Shown here: positions 22,901-33,941 of the stretch, in pieces
Position numbering within the stretch: the stretch's first letter is position 1
Layout: each line of letters starts with the position of its first letter
Assembly (NCBI RefSeq): GCF_019393635.1
Contig: NC_057867.1
Coordinates: 4,624,889-4,688,888, forward strand
DNA from: Dromiciops gliroides
Lineage: Eukaryota; Chordata; Mammalia; Microbiotheria; Microbiotheriidae
Direction of reading: 5' to 3'
Length of the DNA stretch: 64,000 bases
Position numbers and translations under genes: made by a program
The notes under the pieces: generated by a model
What the model was told of the DNA's origin: nothing
What the model saw: only the letters and a program-made list of their open reading frames with translations
Database searches by the model: none

Positions 22901-24061
22901 GACAGAGGGACAAAAACAGATGGTGGAATTCAGTGCCCACTGGTGCTCGCCCCCCCCCCCTCAGGGGGGGACTCAGAGTTTCAAGAATCAGCCGCTAGGC
23001 AGGAGGCAGATTGTCACTAGGGAACATCATAGTGAGCACACAAAGGCAGTAAGGTCAGAGAGCAGGACCTTCCTCAAATGATATAAACATTGAATTTCCT
23101 TTCATTTCTCTGGTTAATTACCAATAGAGGCTTCTATCTGTCCCTCAGCCCACTCAGCCCAAACCAAGAGTGCACAGTTTGATCCCAGGCCCTGCCTCCC
23201 TCTAGAACCACCCACTGTCACTTTATGCATTCCTCTAGGGTCTTGCCAAACTGTACAATGGTAGTTTCCCACCTCTGGGCTTTTGTCCATGCTGCCCACT
23301 CCATCTGGAATTCCTAAACCTCTAAGCAGCCTAATTCAATCCTAACCATGTTACAGTCTATGAATGACTGGATGTCCAATCAGAGGGTGACAGTTAGAGG
23401 CCCTGGAAGCTTGGCATTCTAGGGTTCTGGTAGAGTACAGAGAGGGCTAGGGTTGGGAGTCAGAGGATGCATATTCAAATCCTGCCTCTCCTTTTGTGTA
23501 ATTCTTGTGATTTAGGGAGAGGCATGGCTATTTTCCTGGGCCTCAGTTTCCCCCTCTCTAAAATGAAAGGTTTCTTCTAGAAGACCTCTGAGCTCCCTTC
23601 TGGCCCTAAATCTATAATCCCCAAAAAGCCAGCTAGAAGGGCCTGGCCTGTTGAAAAGGGAATTAAATGGGTCCTGACAGTAACAACAGGAGAAGCAGGT
23701 CTGGGCCCTGGAGGCTCTGAACACACGAAAGGACAGGTGTCAGCCCTTCAGGAGCTGGCCTTGGGTGCTGCTGCCCAGTTGTGGGGGGATCACGTCACTA
23801 GGACTTCCCTGCAAAGAATTCGTCCATCTGGGCTTTTGTCCAGCGACACAGAAGAAGCCCCTGTTCTGAGCAGTGGGGAAGCCCTCTGCCCTTCAGAGAC
23901 CCTCAGGCCTCTCTCAGCCATTTCCCATACCTACAGTCCCCAAGCACACCCCGTCCCTTTGGCCCTCATCCCCAGACTCTCCAGGAGGAAGAGCCTCTGG
24001 GAAGGTAGTCACACCTGAGGCCTTCCTTGGGGGTCCCTCCTTCTGATGCACATATGCGTGC

Positions 24062-24067
24062 ACGTGT

Positions 24068-24098
<31 letters not shown>

Positions 24099-24122
24099 CG
24101 CACACACGCACACACGCACACG
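24062..24122 (+). repeat. CA/CG dinucleotide run
   Basis: (CA)n passing into a (cgcacaca)n pattern inside array unit 5. Confidence 0.9.
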
Positions 24123-24129
24123 ATACCCA

Positions 24130-24512
24130 ATTAGCTCCAGGATCAAAGATCAAATCCCTAATTAAAGGCCCTCCTAGCTTGGCCCCTTCCAACCCTTCAA
24201 GTCTCCTTTGCGTGCTGCCGTGATCCCGTGATTCTGGTGTCCCTGCCTGTGTTCCTCCCCAAGGATCCTCACTGTTCTCCCCCCTCAGCTTGACCTCCGG
24301 GCTTCAGTGGCCTCCTGCGTGTCTCAGCAAGCAGCCTCTGGAGCTCCTCCTGACACTTGGCGCCTTCCCTCTGAGACTACCTGTTGTCTCCCCCATTAGA
24401 CTGGGAGCTCCTTGAGGGGTAGGGTCTGTGTTTTGCCATCTTTTTATTCCCCCCAATGCTTAGCACAACGCCTGGCACATAGTAGGAACTTAATAAATCT
24501 TGTTCATTTGAC
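24130..24512 (+). repeat. L2-type LINE 3' end
   Basis: The blocks 'cctgtgttcctccccaagg', 'gactgggagctccttgaggg', 'atgcttagcacaacgcctgg' and 'agtaggaacttaataaatct' follow the order of the L2 3' end. Diverged. Confidence 0.65.
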
Positions 24513-24869
24513 TTAACTCACCTGCCCTGCTGGTCTCCTTGTGAGCTCTGGGTGCCCCTTTGGGGAATGTGGGCCAATGTTTTCCAGCCTTGAAATGGGA
24601 GACCCCAAAAGAACATTTCTCCTTTCTTGCCCCATCAGCTCCCCAACTGAGAAATGCACTGTGTTGACCTACTGTATGTCTCTGCTCCTTGCTCTCCAAG
24701 GTTCAGGCAGCCCCAAGGCCTCCACCTGCATCTGCCTTCAGTGGACTCAGAAACAAGGAAGATACCAGAGAGAGGAGGGCTCAGTCCTGGGAAACTCAGT
24801 TCTAAACATGGCTTTTCCCTCAAATGTAAGGTTAGCAGATTTCTGCTATTTGAAGGAGTTTAAACCCAC

Positions 24870-25300
24870 AAGTCAGTTGCTCAACAAGCTTTTTTATTAA
24901 ACACTTCCTCTGTGCTAAATGCTGGGGCTGCAAAGAAAGGCCAAGAGCATTCCATGCCCCCCCCCCCGGACCTCCCAGTCTAATGGGAAGCACGTTATGA
25001 AAACAACCGTGGACAAACAAGAAAGCCTCCGGAGAAATAGGGGATGGGATGGTCTCGGAAGGAAGGGGATCAGGAGAGACTTCTCATAGAAAGTAGCCAG
25101 GGAAACCGGAAGGCCAAGATGAGGAAGGAGAGCACTCCAGGCATGAGGGCCAGCCGATCAAGTGCCTGGAGTCGGGCATCACTGTGGCAGAGGCTTGATG
25201 GGGTGTCCAGGTGTAAGAAGCCTAGCAAGGTAGGAAGGAGCCAGTTTCTGATGGGTTTTTAAAGGGCTTTGAATGTCAGAGGACTTTGTATTTGAACCTG
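24870..25300 (+). repeat. Old interspersed repeat, MIR/L2-associated type
   Basis: Starts 'ttattaaacacttcctctgt', continues 'ggagagcactccaggcatga' and ends 'gggctttgaatgtcagagg'. Same class as 5050-5290 and 6680-7235. A long C run lies near 24957-24967. Confidence 0.6.
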
Positions 25301-25379
25301 CAGGTTATAGGGAGATGAAAATGACAGCTGAGTAGAGGTTGGAGCTCGCCCTGGGCATCCATGCAGGCTGCTTTCCCAG

Positions 25380-26890
25380 CATTTTCCTGGGCATGTGGTG
25401 AACACTCAGACAAAGGCAGTGAGGTCGGACATCCCAGGTCAGAGAGCCCAAGCCTAGGTCCTAGCACTTCATTTCACTTCACTTCAGTAAGCATTTATTA
25501 AGTATGAAGTTGGTAAGTTGGTTCATGGCACTGTCTTAGGTGCTACCAATCCACAGAGACAAAAACAAAAGCATTTGGAGCAACCTGGGCTTAAAACGAG
25601 GCTGGGACAGTCTGAGGTACTTTCCACCCCCCACCCCCGCCGGCAGGGTACCTTTTCAGACTGCCCTTGGCATTAAGCCTCAGCCTTCCCAGATTCCTGG
25701 AGCTAAGGAGCCCAAGTGTTCTCCACTTTCCACCTGACGGCCCTTCCAGTATGATAGTGCCTCACTGCCCCGCCCCCCCCCCCCCCCGTCCTGTCCCAGT
25801 CCCAGAGCCTGCCATCTAGCTCCAAGTCCTTCTACCCCTTCATTCTAACTCTATGCTACTTATACCCCTTCATGTTCTCATGTTCCTGAGCTTCTAACCA
25901 CACTAGACTACTGACAGTTTCCTGAGTATACAGTATGGTTTCCCACCTCAGGGCCTTTGCTCATGCTGTTCCTCACTCCACCCCCAAGATCTGGTATCCT
26001 GCCTTCTTCTCTTTTTAACACCCCCTGGAGCAGCAGCAGCCCCAAGGAGGTGCTGTAGAAGAATGGAATTGGAATGCCTGGCTGCCTGGAGAGTGACAGT
26101 TAGGAGCCTGGAAGCCTGGCATTCCTGGTAGCACAAAGTAGGCTGGGGGTTGAGAGTCAGAGGGTATATAGTCAAATCCTGCCCTCTCTTTTTTACAACC
26201 CTAGTGGAGGGGCAGTGGATAGAGCATCAGCCCTGGAGTCAGGAGGACCTGAGTTCAAATCCAGCCTCAGACACTTAACACTTACTAGCTGTGTGACCCT
26301 GGGCAAGTCACTTAACCCCAACTGCCTCACTAAAAAACAAAAAACAAAAACAACCCTAGTGGATTTGGGAAGGTCAAGAGTTCCACCCAGGCCTCAGTTT
26401 CTCCATTTGTCAAATGCAAGGTTTATTACTGGAAGACCTCTGAGGTCCCCCTTTGCTCCAAATCTATAATCCTAGAAAAGCAGAGAATTTAATAGGACTT
26501 GTTACCAAGAATAGGAAACTCAAGGCACATTTTCTTCAAAGATGGTCTGGTCCCTGGGAGAGAAAGGTTTGACCAAAAAGGATGGGAGCCAGGCACTGGG
26601 AGGCAAGCCAAGGGGAGCGGGGGCGGGGGGGGGGTGGACTGCCTTAACCCTTCTTCTGAGCTGTAGCTCCATTCACTTGGCTTTCCCTTTTTAGACTTAG
26701 CTAGCCAGGAGCCCCTGGTTTAAATCCTTCTCCTTGGGGAGAGCCTTGGGTCTTGTGCCCCCAAGCCCAAACACTAAGCACATCCCTCCATTTGGCAAGA
26801 AGCCTTGTCCGCTCCTTCTTTGTCTTTGTGCCTTCTCTCTTACACTCCCCCCATTTGCCCCGTCTACACCTTGGCTGAACGCTATTGTTC
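25380..26890. repeat. Array unit 6 (short)
   Basis: A fragment of block A (aaggcagtgaggtcgg near 25400), block B (25540-26000), block C (26030-26640, with a SINE inserted at 26209-26349) and scraps of D. Blocks E-G are absent. Confidence 0.6.
26209..26349 (+). repeat. Short tRNA-derived marsupial SINE (WSINE1-like)
   Basis: Plus-strand SINE with an A-rich tail (aaaaaacaaaaaac). The 14-base duplication acaaccctagtgga lies at 26195-26208 and 26350-26363. Its 5' head is slightly shortened, starting at ggggcagtggatag. Confidence 0.92.
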
Positions 26891-29120
26891 ATGAGAACAG
26901 AAACAGATGTGTGGGATTCAGTACCCACTGGTGCCGTTTCCCACTCAGGGTGGGGGGCGGGGCTCACAGGCTCAAGGATTCAGCCCCTGCTGGAGGCAGA
27001 TGGTCACTAGGGTCATCTGGTTCAACCCAACAAGTGTTTGTTAAGGGCCAATATGGTGCCAGACCATGTCCATGGTATTAGAACCAAAACAGTTGGACCA
27101 GCCTGTGCTGGAACCTGCCTGGACCAGGGAGCTGCCCTGTAATCCCTCTTGGGGACAGCCCCAAATGCCCTTCTCTGCCACCTTGGATCTGGGGTGAAGG
27201 GGATCAGATGTTCTCCCTCTTCCACCTGTTAGCCCTTCCAACATGATAACATCTCAGTCCTCTCTTCCAGGCCCCGAGCCTGTCATCTGGCTCCAACATC
27301 TCCCTCCCATAGCCTCCCATCATTCCCTTCCACATACCCTATGTCCTAGCCAGCCCTGACTTCACCACCCAGGCACTCCAAATCAACACTAGCCATGTTC
27401 ACAGGGCCCAGGAACGTGCCATCTCTTCTGGGAACCTTCTTCTTCCTCCTCACTAATGCAGCTGCTTTCACAAGCTAGACGGGGCTTTCTCATTATTCTA
27501 GGCATTCCTAGCTTGTGCTGGTGGACTGTCCTACCATTTAGTCTGTCACATCACCCCATTGGCCCTTGCAGCAACAGCCCTAAGGAGGCGGAATGCTTGG
27601 CTGTGCAGTTAGGAGCCTAGAAGCCTGGCATTCTAGGGTGTTGGGATCCTGGTAGTACAAAGTGGGCTCTGGGTCAGGAGCCAGAGGGTGTAATAGTCAA
27701 ATCAATCCTGCTCCCCCCTTTTATAGTCCTGGAGGCTTTGGGAAGGCCCAGAGATCCACCTGGGCCTCAGTTTCCCAAGACCTCTGAGTTCTCTCTCTGC
27801 TCCCAATCTGTAATCCTAGAAAAGCAGGTTGGAAGTGTCTGGCCTGCCGAAAAGGGAATTAAATAGGACCTGCTACCAAGAATAGGAAACTTGGGGCACA
27901 TCTTCCCCAAAGCAGGAGCCGTCTCTGGGAGAGAAGGTTTTGCTCCTTCAGAGTGCTGGTGGCAAACTCCCACAGAAACTAGTTGGGCCACATTTTGCTT
28001 AGAACATCACAGGTTACCATCCTCTGTGTTGTACTGTATATTGATTTATTCAGTTCAACATTTCCCCATGACGTTTGGATCTGGCACAAGCCATCCAGGG
28101 GAGGCCTGTGAGTTGGGAGCTTGAGCCTTCTGCCCCAAGGCCCACTTCAGATGCTCTTCGAACTGCTGTAATGGCTGCCATGCTTCTCCCTTCCTCCTTA
28201 CACTGTCACTGCTGTCTACAGCATCTGGTCACAGGATTCTTTTGAAGCTCCAACAAGGCCTTCTATAGCCCAGCTTCTTAAACTGGGGGGCCTGCCCCAT
28301 ATGGGGCCACATAACTGAATGTGGGGGTCAAGAAAAAGCTGACAGCAGTAAAAGGTTATGTAAACCTATTTTATATACCTGTATACCCCAGGTCGTAGAA
28401 AAGTTTCTCAGGCAAAAAGGGGTTGTGAGTGGAAAGAGTCGAAGAAGTCCTGTTCTAGCTAATGGGCTTGGCACTTCTGCCCCCCAGCACAATGTACATC
28501 AGCTTCTGCTATTGTAGCCCTTTCTTTACGTGTCTCTGTGTCTGCATGATGAGCATGGTACCAGACCCTGGAGACAGTCCCTGTTCCCAAGGCTCCGCAT
28601 TCTAATAGAGAGAGCTGACCCTTCTAGGCTGTCTCAGCTGCGGGGCAGATGAGAAGGGGCAGGAGTCCTGGGGTGGGGGGGGAAGCTGCCAGGCGGACGG
28701 TAAGGCATCTGCTTTCTTGGCATTTCCAGGGATAAAGCCCTAGCCTTTTGTGGTGTTGAGCAACTTCAAGGAATCAAGGACTTTAACCTGGGAGGATTGA
28801 TGGGGGCTGCTATTCCAAGGGGACACCCCAAAGCTCCCTTTCGACCTTAGATCTGTGTTCTTGGCATCTTGCAAAGTTACTAAGGGACAGTCGCTAATCA
28901 GGAGCTCTGCCCCAGAAGGGGACAGTATGCCCCAGGAGGCAGGAGCTCCCCCCTCACTTGAGGTCTTTGAGCAGGGGCTCAAAGTGTGACCACACATAGG
29001 GGAAGTATCGATGATAGGCAGAGATGTTCCTGAGGGTCCCCTGTCACTCAGAGCATGTGATTCTGTGACAACCACATGAGCCCAGTGAAGGAATGAGTGA
29101 GGGACGTGGCCGGCATTCCC
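26890..29120. repeat. Array unit 7
   Basis: Blocks A (26895-27015), B (27020-27500), C (27530-27960), F (28540-28745) and G (28750-29120). Blocks D and E are mostly missing. A hAT-type element is inserted at about 28268-28452. Confidence 0.6.
28268..28452. mobile_element. Non-autonomous hAT-type DNA transposon
   Basis: The ends form imperfect inverted repeats (cagcttcttaaactg at the left, and the complement of gaagaagtcctg at the right). The interior has 'catatggggccacataactg' and 'cctattttatatacctgtat', as in a well-known ancient hAT/Charlie-type element. The flanks (ttctatagc and ttctagcta) suggest a decayed 8-bp duplication. No transposase is present. Confidence 0.6.
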
Positions 29121-30094
29121 ATGATGGGTCCACAAAGGCAGTGAGGTCAGAGAGCAGGGGACCTCCCCCTATGGTATAATTCATTCACCTTAATTTCTCT
29201 AGTCACTTACCAAGAACCATAAAGTGAGTGGACCTGGGAGCTCATAGAAGGCTAAAATCTTCCAGGGGAAAGGAAGGGACCTGGCACCTCTGAGGTCCCC
29301 TAATCCCAGCTTCCTCTGCCATTATCCTGACAGTTCAAGTCAATGCACTTAAATCTCCTCCAGGTTTCGTGAGGTGGAGACCCCTGGGGCTGCCCCCATC
29401 CCTCCTCGGGGCTGCCTTTCTTGTTGGGACCATCACAAAGGTGCCCTTCTCCAACACCTTGACTCTCTGCAGCTAAGGGGACTGAGTGTTCTCTCCCTTC
29501 CACATGCCAGCCCCCTTATCCCAAACACCCATGTGGCCTGTACTCTGCCTCTCCTGTCACCTTATGTTAGTCTTCCCATAGCCTACACTTTAGCCACCCT
29601 GGACTTCTTACAGTTTCCTGACTACCCCAATATGGCCTCCAAGCACTGGGCCTTTCTTTGCCCTCACTTGTAGTCAGCCTAATACTTCAAGGCCCAGGTC
29701 ACTGGGCAGCTCTTTTGTGAAGGCTTTCTGGATTTCTTTAACTGCACAGAACCTTCCTCCCCTTTGTAGCAAAGGCAGCTCCTTTTACAGGCTTTATGGG
29801 AATTTCATAGTACAGGTTCTAGGTATCACCACCCCAAACTTATGGATGCGCTATCACCTGTTATGTCCCTCATCCCACCATGCCAAGGCCAAGCCCTGCC
29901 CACTCCTGCCTATCGGGAGGATGGCAGTTAGTGGCCCTGTTCACCTGGAACTTGAGGTTGTGGGAATCCCGGCACAACATGAAGAGAGTTGGGGGCTGGG
30001 AGTCGGGGTGGGGGGGTCAAATACCGCTTCTGTCCCTTGCAGCCTGCTTTACTTAGGAAAATCGCTCCCTCTGGGTGTCAGTTTCCTCCTTTGT

Positions 30095-30243
30095 TTTTGT
30101 TTTTTTGGTGAGGCAATGGGGGTTAAGTGACTTGCCCAGGGTCACACAGCTAGTAAGTGTTAAGTGTCTGAGGCCGGATTTGAACTCAGGTCCTCCTGAC
30201 TCCAGGGCCGGTGCTCTATCCACTGCGCCATCTAGCTGCCCTG
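30095..30243 (-). repeat. Short tRNA-derived marsupial SINE (WSINE1-like)
   Basis: Minus-strand copy with a T-rich end on + and the 14-base duplication gtttcctcctttgt at 30081-30094 and 30244-30257. Inserted in block C of array unit 8. Confidence 0.93.
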
Positions 30244-30596
30244 GTTTCCTCCTTTGTAAAAAAGGAGGCAGTGGACTTGGTTGGGTTTCCAGCTCTAAAT
30301 CTAGACTCTTGGGCAGAGATCCAAATAGATGATGTGATTGGTGGGAGAGAGGGCTTTGAACAAGGATTAGAGCTCAGCCCCTGAGCAGCCAGGCCCAAGG
30401 AGATGGGCTCTGATAGCTCCAGCACAGGACACATGGCTCTGGGATCCCTTGGATTTCCCTTCATAGACTTTCAGCTGGCTGGGCTTATCCCCTGTTACTG
30501 AGGGCCCTTGGGCTGCACCTGGACCTTAAACCTCCTCAGGTGACTCTTAGCCAGCATCCCGGATGTACTCCCAGTTTCAAAACAGGATTCTTTCAC

Positions 30597-30672
30597 TCTC
30601 TTGCTCTCGCTCTCACTCTCTCTCCCCTTCTCTCTGCCCCTCTCCCCCCCCCCCCCCCGCCACACACACACC
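30597..30672 (+). repeat. Pyrimidine-rich simple sequence with poly-C and CA
   Basis: A (CT)n-like tract, a run of about 16 C, then a short (CA)n. Open frames across it are spurious. Confidence 0.85.
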
Positions 30673-31029
30673 CTTGGGCATCTCTTACACAAATGCTAAG
30701 GTGGTTTTTTTTGCTCATCTAGTTTCCAGAAATGTCAGGATTGGGACTGGTGGGAAGGGCTGCCAATCAGATGTCCTAACCCTTCTGGTTTAGTAGGGGA
30801 CTGACTTTGGGAAATGGTGATCCCAGTCTGAGCCTCAGAGGTCTCCCTTTGACCTGGAAGCACTGGGAATATAAAGTACTTGTATACCCCACACAGCTGT
30901 TCTTTGTCCTATAAAACATATGCCCCTTGAGAGCAGGACTTGCTTCCCTTTTGTCTGTGCTTCCCTGGTGCCCAGTGGGGTGCCTGGCATGTCTAAGGTC
31001 CTCAATAAAGGCACATCTGGTGAGGGATT

Positions 31030-32980
31030 GATTCGGACCTGACCCATCATCAGCCGGTCCCCTGTGATGAGTGGGGACATGTATGGGATTTCTTCAGTGT
31101 AACTGATCTCCTTTGTAATCCAAAGTACATCATTTGCTATTATTTAAAAACATGATTCTGAGAAGGGGGCCGTAGTCTTCACCAACCTCCTACCCAGTGT
31201 GGCCAGAACACGACAAAAGGTATGAAAAGCCCTCTCCAGGATATAAATTTGGGCTAAGAACAGTGGCCCAGCCATGTGGGACAGTGGCCCTAAGGAAATC
31301 TTTCACGAAGAGAAAGCTGATTGTTGTACAGAGGGAAGGGAGAAGATGGAGATGGGTGGGGGCCAGGGAGCTACTTCTTACTTGGAATGAGGAAACGTTT
31401 TTGGTTTTTGTTTTTTAATGGTGGGAGGCTGGGAGTCATGGAGTTCACTTGCTGATGACTTGGCAATAAGAGCCATTGCCTTGGGAGCAGCAGAGCCATA
31501 TGGGAAAGGGGATTGATTTAGAAATATGTCCTACAGTAGCTAGAAGAGGATTTATATATAAATATAAATTTATATAAAATATAAAAGATTTCACGGGCCT
31601 GGAAAGCTCTTCCAGGGCTACCTTTCCTAATGGACTCAACCTTGGCATGATTTTTAATGATGATAACAATAATAAATGCTTTCGATCAGACTGAATAATG
31701 ATTAATGTTTTATCTGTCTGCACTGGCTGAGCTCTGTGACCTCATCATGACTCATTTGAAAGCTAACCACTCAGGGCAACCAGAATGTTGAGGCCAACTC
31801 CCCTGCTTTGTGGGGTCACTGATCACCATGGAAACAGATGATGCCAGTCAGTTAAATTCCAGCCCCGGTCTGACTTCTGAGGCATTCAGGGAGTATGGAG
31901 AGCTAAAGAAGGAAGCAACATCTCCTCAGTCTGGCAAGGTCATCTCAGTGCCAAATCAACAGTTACACCAAAAAGAAAAATTATTCTCCAGTCTGAAGCA
32001 TTGTACCACACTGCTACTGCAAAGGTAGAAAAAGCTCAGTTGAGCTGGCTTGGGGGGGCGGTTCCCCCTCAGTTGTCAAGTTGCCCTTGGGGGGCAGTTG
32101 GGAGGGAAGTTTGGGTTATAACAATATCCCCACAGTTCCCCAATTCACAGTCCCCCCCAATCTTCATCACCTCTACAAAAGGCTATGAGAGGATTTCTCT
32201 CATTCTCACAGACATTGGATCCAAAGCTCCTCACCATTCCACTCTGACTTACTAGTTAGCCCAGGGAAGTAAAGGGAATTCAGACTGGGAGGGAGGGATT
32301 CATTCCTGGGTCAACCCAGGGAGGGAAAGGGAATTCAGACTGGGAGGGATTCTTTCTTTCTTGGGTCAGTTCAGGGAGGGAAAAGGGATTCAGAATGTGG
32401 GAGGGATTCTTTTTTGGGTCAGCCCAGGGAGGGAAAGGGGATTCAGATGTGGGAGGGATTCTTTTATTGGCTTAACTCAGGGAGGGAAAGGGAACTGAAT
32501 TCTTAGGAGGGGAATATCCCTTTGGATATAGATTTGAGCCCTTTGAGGTTATTTTATGTGTCTCTTTGCCTCCACCCTCAAAAAAAACCCTTATTTAGTC
32601 TTATATATTTAGTAACTATTGTGGTGGTATGGACCCAAGTGATCTTGGTAGCTCAGAGAGAATCCCTATACAAAGGAACTGAAACAGGGAGATAGAGCTG
32701 CTGCTATCTTAGCTGCCAAAGTTAATGGGGGGAAAGACATCATCAAATTCTCTAGTTGGGATGAATGGCCCACAGCCATGAAATTTGGTATAATCTACTC
32801 CCCAAAAACTGAGTGTTGGGAACTGTCAGGATTGGTCTACCCTTCACATTCCCTCCTCACCAAAAGGATGGGGGGGGGGCTGAAAAGAATGGGGGAAGTA
32901 AGGGCAACACAAAAGAAAAATGAGGACTTATATTAAGGCTGATCACAAAATCGGGCCCAAAATTCCCTTGATTTCCTTAA
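31030..32980. other. Intergenic DNA upstream of AKAP4
   Basis: No gene is recognised. It includes an AT-rich stretch at 31540-31720, an AP-1-like atgactcat near 31747, and an RFX-like X-box half-palindrome (accatggaaac, 31825-31835). It also has a small tandem repeat (32257-32503) and unclassified diverged sequence at about 32500-32900 that may be the remains of an old interspersed element. In human this interval would hold the head-to-head spacer between AKAP4 and CCNB3. Confidence 0.45.
32257..32503 (+). repeat. Tandem repeat, about 54-bp unit, 4-5 copies
   Basis: Units begin 'cccagggagggaaaggga', pass through 'attcagactgggagggatt' and end in a T-rich 'tcttgggtcag'. Copies differ at several positions and in the length of the T-rich part. 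Confidence 0.85.
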
Positions 32981-32992
32981 GAGGTATTTTAA

Positions 32993-33289
32993 TATAAAAA
33001 ATCAGCCAGAGCTGTGTGCTGGCCCTGCCCAGTTTTGAGCTCATCACAAGTCCATTGATGACTGAGGCTGATGACCCTTCAGGGTATCTGTGATGCAACA
33101 GAGGGTGATGACCAGCCCCTGGTAACAAGAATGGTGAGGGGAGGCCCGGCTAGTCAGTTGCACTCAGACCGCCGGACGGGAGGGACATCCAGCTGTAAGG
33201 TGCCCAAGAACTCGGCACTGCCCACTACCATCTAAGGGGCCCAGCTTCCTTTCTGGGTACCAGGCTTCAATACAGACTACTCTGCCAAG
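32993..33289 (+). promoter_or_regulatory. AKAP4: Candidate AKAP4 core promoter and 5' UTR exon
   Basis: A TATA-like tataaaaaa lies at 32993. A plausible splice donor, ctgccaag|gtaata, has its GT at 33290-33291. Between them are several tgatga/tgatgc motifs that resemble CREB/CREM half-sites. The first certain coding exon begins with a splice acceptor at 33845, so at least one upstream exon must exist. This is the nearest convincing donor, but the start site is not proven. Confidence 0.4.
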
Positions 33290-33845
33290 GTAATAGAGTT
33301 AGAGTTTTCTTTTGTCTTTTCATCTCTCTTCTCTTCTTAATTTCTTTGCTTCCCTTTTAGTTCTTTAGGTTTCTGGGGCATTTCTAGTTCATGTAAAGAA
33401 AATCTTTATGACACCTTTTTTTAATCTCAAATGACAAAGGCCTCTAGGGATGAGAAAAGGAAGAATTTCCCCCCTTTTTCTTCTGAAATATAGTGTTGGG
33501 GGGTGGTTTGTTTTTCCAACTTACCTTTCTGAGACAGAGTAATTCTATAGAGTCTGCTGGTGTCATCAAATTGGGAAACAAGACCAAAAATGGGAATTCT
33601 TATATCAGAGGGTTCTCCTCAAATCCCTAAGTATTTGGGGATGGGGGTATTAGATAATCCCTAAACTGGTATGAGGATTCTCTCTCCCCACCCCCACCCG
33701 AAAAAGTGAGGTTTTGTGTCTGTTGAACCTGCTAATTCTAATTGTAAGTTTCAAGTATTGGAGATCCCTTCCCTCATGATTACACACACCTTTGGCCGAG
33801 ACTCAGAACATTTCCTCCCATACTTGTCCATTTGTCCCATTTCAG

Positions 33846-33941
33846 ATGTCTGATGATATTGATTGGTTACACAGCCGCAGAGGGGTCTGCAAAGTTGATC
33901 TATACAGCCCAACAGGACAACAAGATCAGGATCGTAAAGTG
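33846..33941 (+). CDS. AKAP4: AKAP4 coding exon 1
   Basis: Preceded by the acceptor tttgtcccatttcag and followed by gtaagtg. Encodes 32 residues ending GQQDQDRKV. An in-frame ATG at 33792 lies upstream of the acceptor, in the intron, and is not used. Confidence 0.93.

Larger units (their letters stand above)
22900..25380. repeat. Array unit 5
   Basis: Blocks A (22910-23120), B (23140-23345, shortened), C (23350-23740), D (23820-23960) and E (24520-24870). A CA-rich run and an L2 3' end separate D from E, and an old MIR/L2-type repeat replaces blocks F and G. Confidence 0.6.
9480..30960. repeat. 21-kb degenerate tandem array of a composite unit (eight copies)
   Basis: The same ordered set of blocks recurs eight times in direct orientation. 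Block A is 'gaattcagtgcccactggtg' to 'aatcttccaggggaaggag'. Block B ends in an L2-like 'cctttcctgatttt'. Block C includes 'cctggaagcctggcattcta' to 'atggtctggtccctgggaga'. Block D is 'gagcctcaggcctc ... caggaatgaggaacccctgg'. Block E is 'cttgtgaactctgggtgcc ... ctgctccttgctctctaggg'. Block F is 'gggcttactcac ... ctccagtgataag'. Block G is 'gctattccagccctctgg ... gggacatggctggcattctg'. Block C centres lie near 9797, 14190, 16628, 20272, 23409, 26112, 27622 and 29938, so spacing runs 1.5-4.4 kb. Copies differ by block loss and by SINE, L2 and hAT insertions. No shared open frame survives. Confidence 0.85.
29120..30960. repeat. Array unit 8 (last)
   Basis: Blocks A (29125-29340), B (29345-29740), C (29880-30420, with a SINE at 30095-30243), D (30420-30530) and a decayed E (30580-30830). 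An L2-like tail near 30915-31020 ends the array. Confidence 0.55.

Noticed and set aside
9480-30960. Identity of the array with DXZ4, FIRRE or the marsupial RSX locus
   Set aside because: Those loci lie beside other genes and have different units. Only the general resemblance of a kilobase-scale X-linked tandem array holds.
33792-33845. Upstream in-frame ATG giving an 18-residue extension of AKAP4
   Set aside because: It lies before a good polypyrimidine tract and AG acceptor and would be intronic. The encoded residues do not resemble the alternative human N-terminus.
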